Below, in pieces: positions 63,331 to 64,000 of a stretch of 64,000 nt of DNA. The translations under genes and the position numbers were made by a program. The stretch lies in contig NZ_VUOB01000042.1 in assembly GCF_008386585.1 (NCBI RefSeq), positions 100,828 through 164,827 of the forward strand, in the 5' to 3' direction. Under the pieces are notes generated by a model that searched no databases, was not told where the DNA came from, and saw only the letters and a list, made by a program, of their open reading frames with translations. Position 1 is the first letter of the stretch; each line of letters starts with the position of its first letter. The DNA is from Solihabitans fulvus (lineage in GTDB: Bacteria > Actinomycetota > Actinomycetes > Mycobacteriales > Pseudonocardiaceae).

Positions 63331-64000
63331 GATGGCACCGACACAGCGGAGCAAACGCGGGCCGTCCTCAGCGACACAAAGTGTGGTGAGTCCAGCCGAA
63401 CTCGCCGGAGCAGCAACATTACGGGCGGCGCAGGAGAACGCGGCGCCGGAGAACACCGCCGCTCCGCGTGATCTCGGGTCGGCTGGGGCCTGCGTGGGCG
63501 GCATGACCGCGGAATGCACGGATCCGATACTCGCGACTTCGATGGGTCTCGATCTGCGCGGCGCCGCACCGGAATTCGCCATTCCGCGCGACAGGACTCC
63601 AGGACTCGCCGACCTGGAACGGACGAGGTCCGGCGGTGCCGGCTCGCCGCGAGTCGCGCCGGAACGCGCGTCGCTTCACCACACCGACACGCGCGGCGTC
63701 GATGCGCGCGGCGTCGACACGGAAGTCACCAACGCGGAAGTCACCAACACCGAAGACAGCAGCACGAAGGCCAGCCGTGCGGAAGCCGAGCGTACGAAAG
63801 CCGGCCATGCGGAAGCCGACCGTGCGGAGGGCAGCGACACCGAAGGCTGCGGTGCGGAAATCTGCCGCGCCGAAGCGAACGGCGCGGAAGCACGCGGCGC
63901 CGAAGTCAGTGGCGCGGAAACCTGCCACGCAGACGCGAGGGGCGTAGAAGCCTGCGGTGCCGAAGCCTGTGATGCCGAAGCTAGTAGACCGTCGCGTCTA
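63331..64000 (+). CDS. Low-complexity ORF built on 15-bp repeats, open at the right edge; coding strand uncertain
   Basis: ATG at 63331 follows GGGAGG by eight bases and opens a frame with no stop to the window end (223 codons). After ~125 plain residues comes a pentamer-periodic part (about 63715-63975) such as RAEAE, GAEAR, GAEVS, GAETC. Codon use is poor for this genome, including TTA and ATA. The same DNA read on the minus strand, also open to the edge, gives pentapeptide-repeat-like sequence (ADFRT, AAFGV, AALRT, VGFRM, AGFRT). A second plus frame ending at 63947 reads like a histone-H1 tail (VRKPSVRKPAMRKPTVRRA). Which one is real cannot be settled here. Confidence 0.35.

Overview
The window is about 70% GC and reads as chromosomal DNA of a filamentous actinomycete, most likely of the Pseudonocardiales. 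That placement is an inference from gene content: ESX/WXG100-like secreted proteins beside YbaB genes, caspase and NB-ARC signalling proteins, LAL and GlxA regulators, a CYTH-CHAD protein, an archaeal-type aspartyl-tRNA synthetase and frequent GTG/TTG starts. No rRNA, tRNA, insertion sequence, prophage or CRISPR-Cas gene was seen.

Left part (1-9.3 kb): the start of a secreted beta-helix protein; a GlxA-type regulator divergent from a small membrane protein; a decayed alpha/beta hydrolase; a UvrA-like ABC protein divergent from a TetR regulator with shared operator-like repeats; and a 1011-residue two-domain glycosyltransferase. That gene contains ten perfect copies of the heptamer GAAACCG inside its reading frame, a candidate phase-variation switch.

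Central block (9.3-21.3 kb, all on the minus strand, every gap under 100 bp): a caspase-EF-hand-HEAT-histidine-kinase-like fusion heads a run of YbaB, three glycine-rich ESX-type proteins sharing one N-terminal module, an EspC-like protein, a second YbaB, an EndoU-like toxin candidate, a small companion protein that shares the toxin's C-terminal motif, and an NB-ARC/TPR STAND NTPase with an amyloid-like N-terminal motif. The layout suggests one operon joining a secreted toxin system to a regulated-death signalling module. It is the best candidate here for an undescribed system.

21.4-35.6 kb: a GPH-type transporter, a PH-like membrane protein, a Gfo/Idh oxidoreductase, an epoxide-hydrolase remnant behind a leader-like hairpin, nondiscriminating AspRS, a LAL regulator, an M24-like protein paired with TrmO, a STAS/MEDS-HATPase partner-switch pair, CYTH-CHAD, a cold-shock-domain protein, and SoxR with a palindromic SoxR box.

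35.6-44.2 kb: between convergent soxR and an SDR gene lie eight palindromes spaced about 41 bp apart. Then come TetR/SDR with twin operators, an Lrp regulator divergent from a three-domain indolepyruvate ferredoxin oxidoreductase, fused remnants of a LysR and a membrane gene, and a PadR-regulated FAD monooxygenase.

44.2-64 kb: a secreted phosphodiesterase, a blasticidin-S-deaminase-like cytidine deaminase, a Crp/Fnr regulator divergent from a nucleotide-cyclase-like/EAD2 protein, a serine hydrolase, PAC2, an atypical SDR, two SRPBCC proteins, GntR and ROK regulators, a multicopper oxidase, RdgB, an ATP-grasp enzyme, and an alkylation-repair group (ECF sigma factor, Ogt-AdaZn fusion, second MGMT). 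The window ends in a 15-bp-repeat ORF whose coding strand is unclear. Short tandem repeats of 7, 14, 18, 19, 23 and 33 bp recur, mostly just beyond or at the 3' ends of genes.
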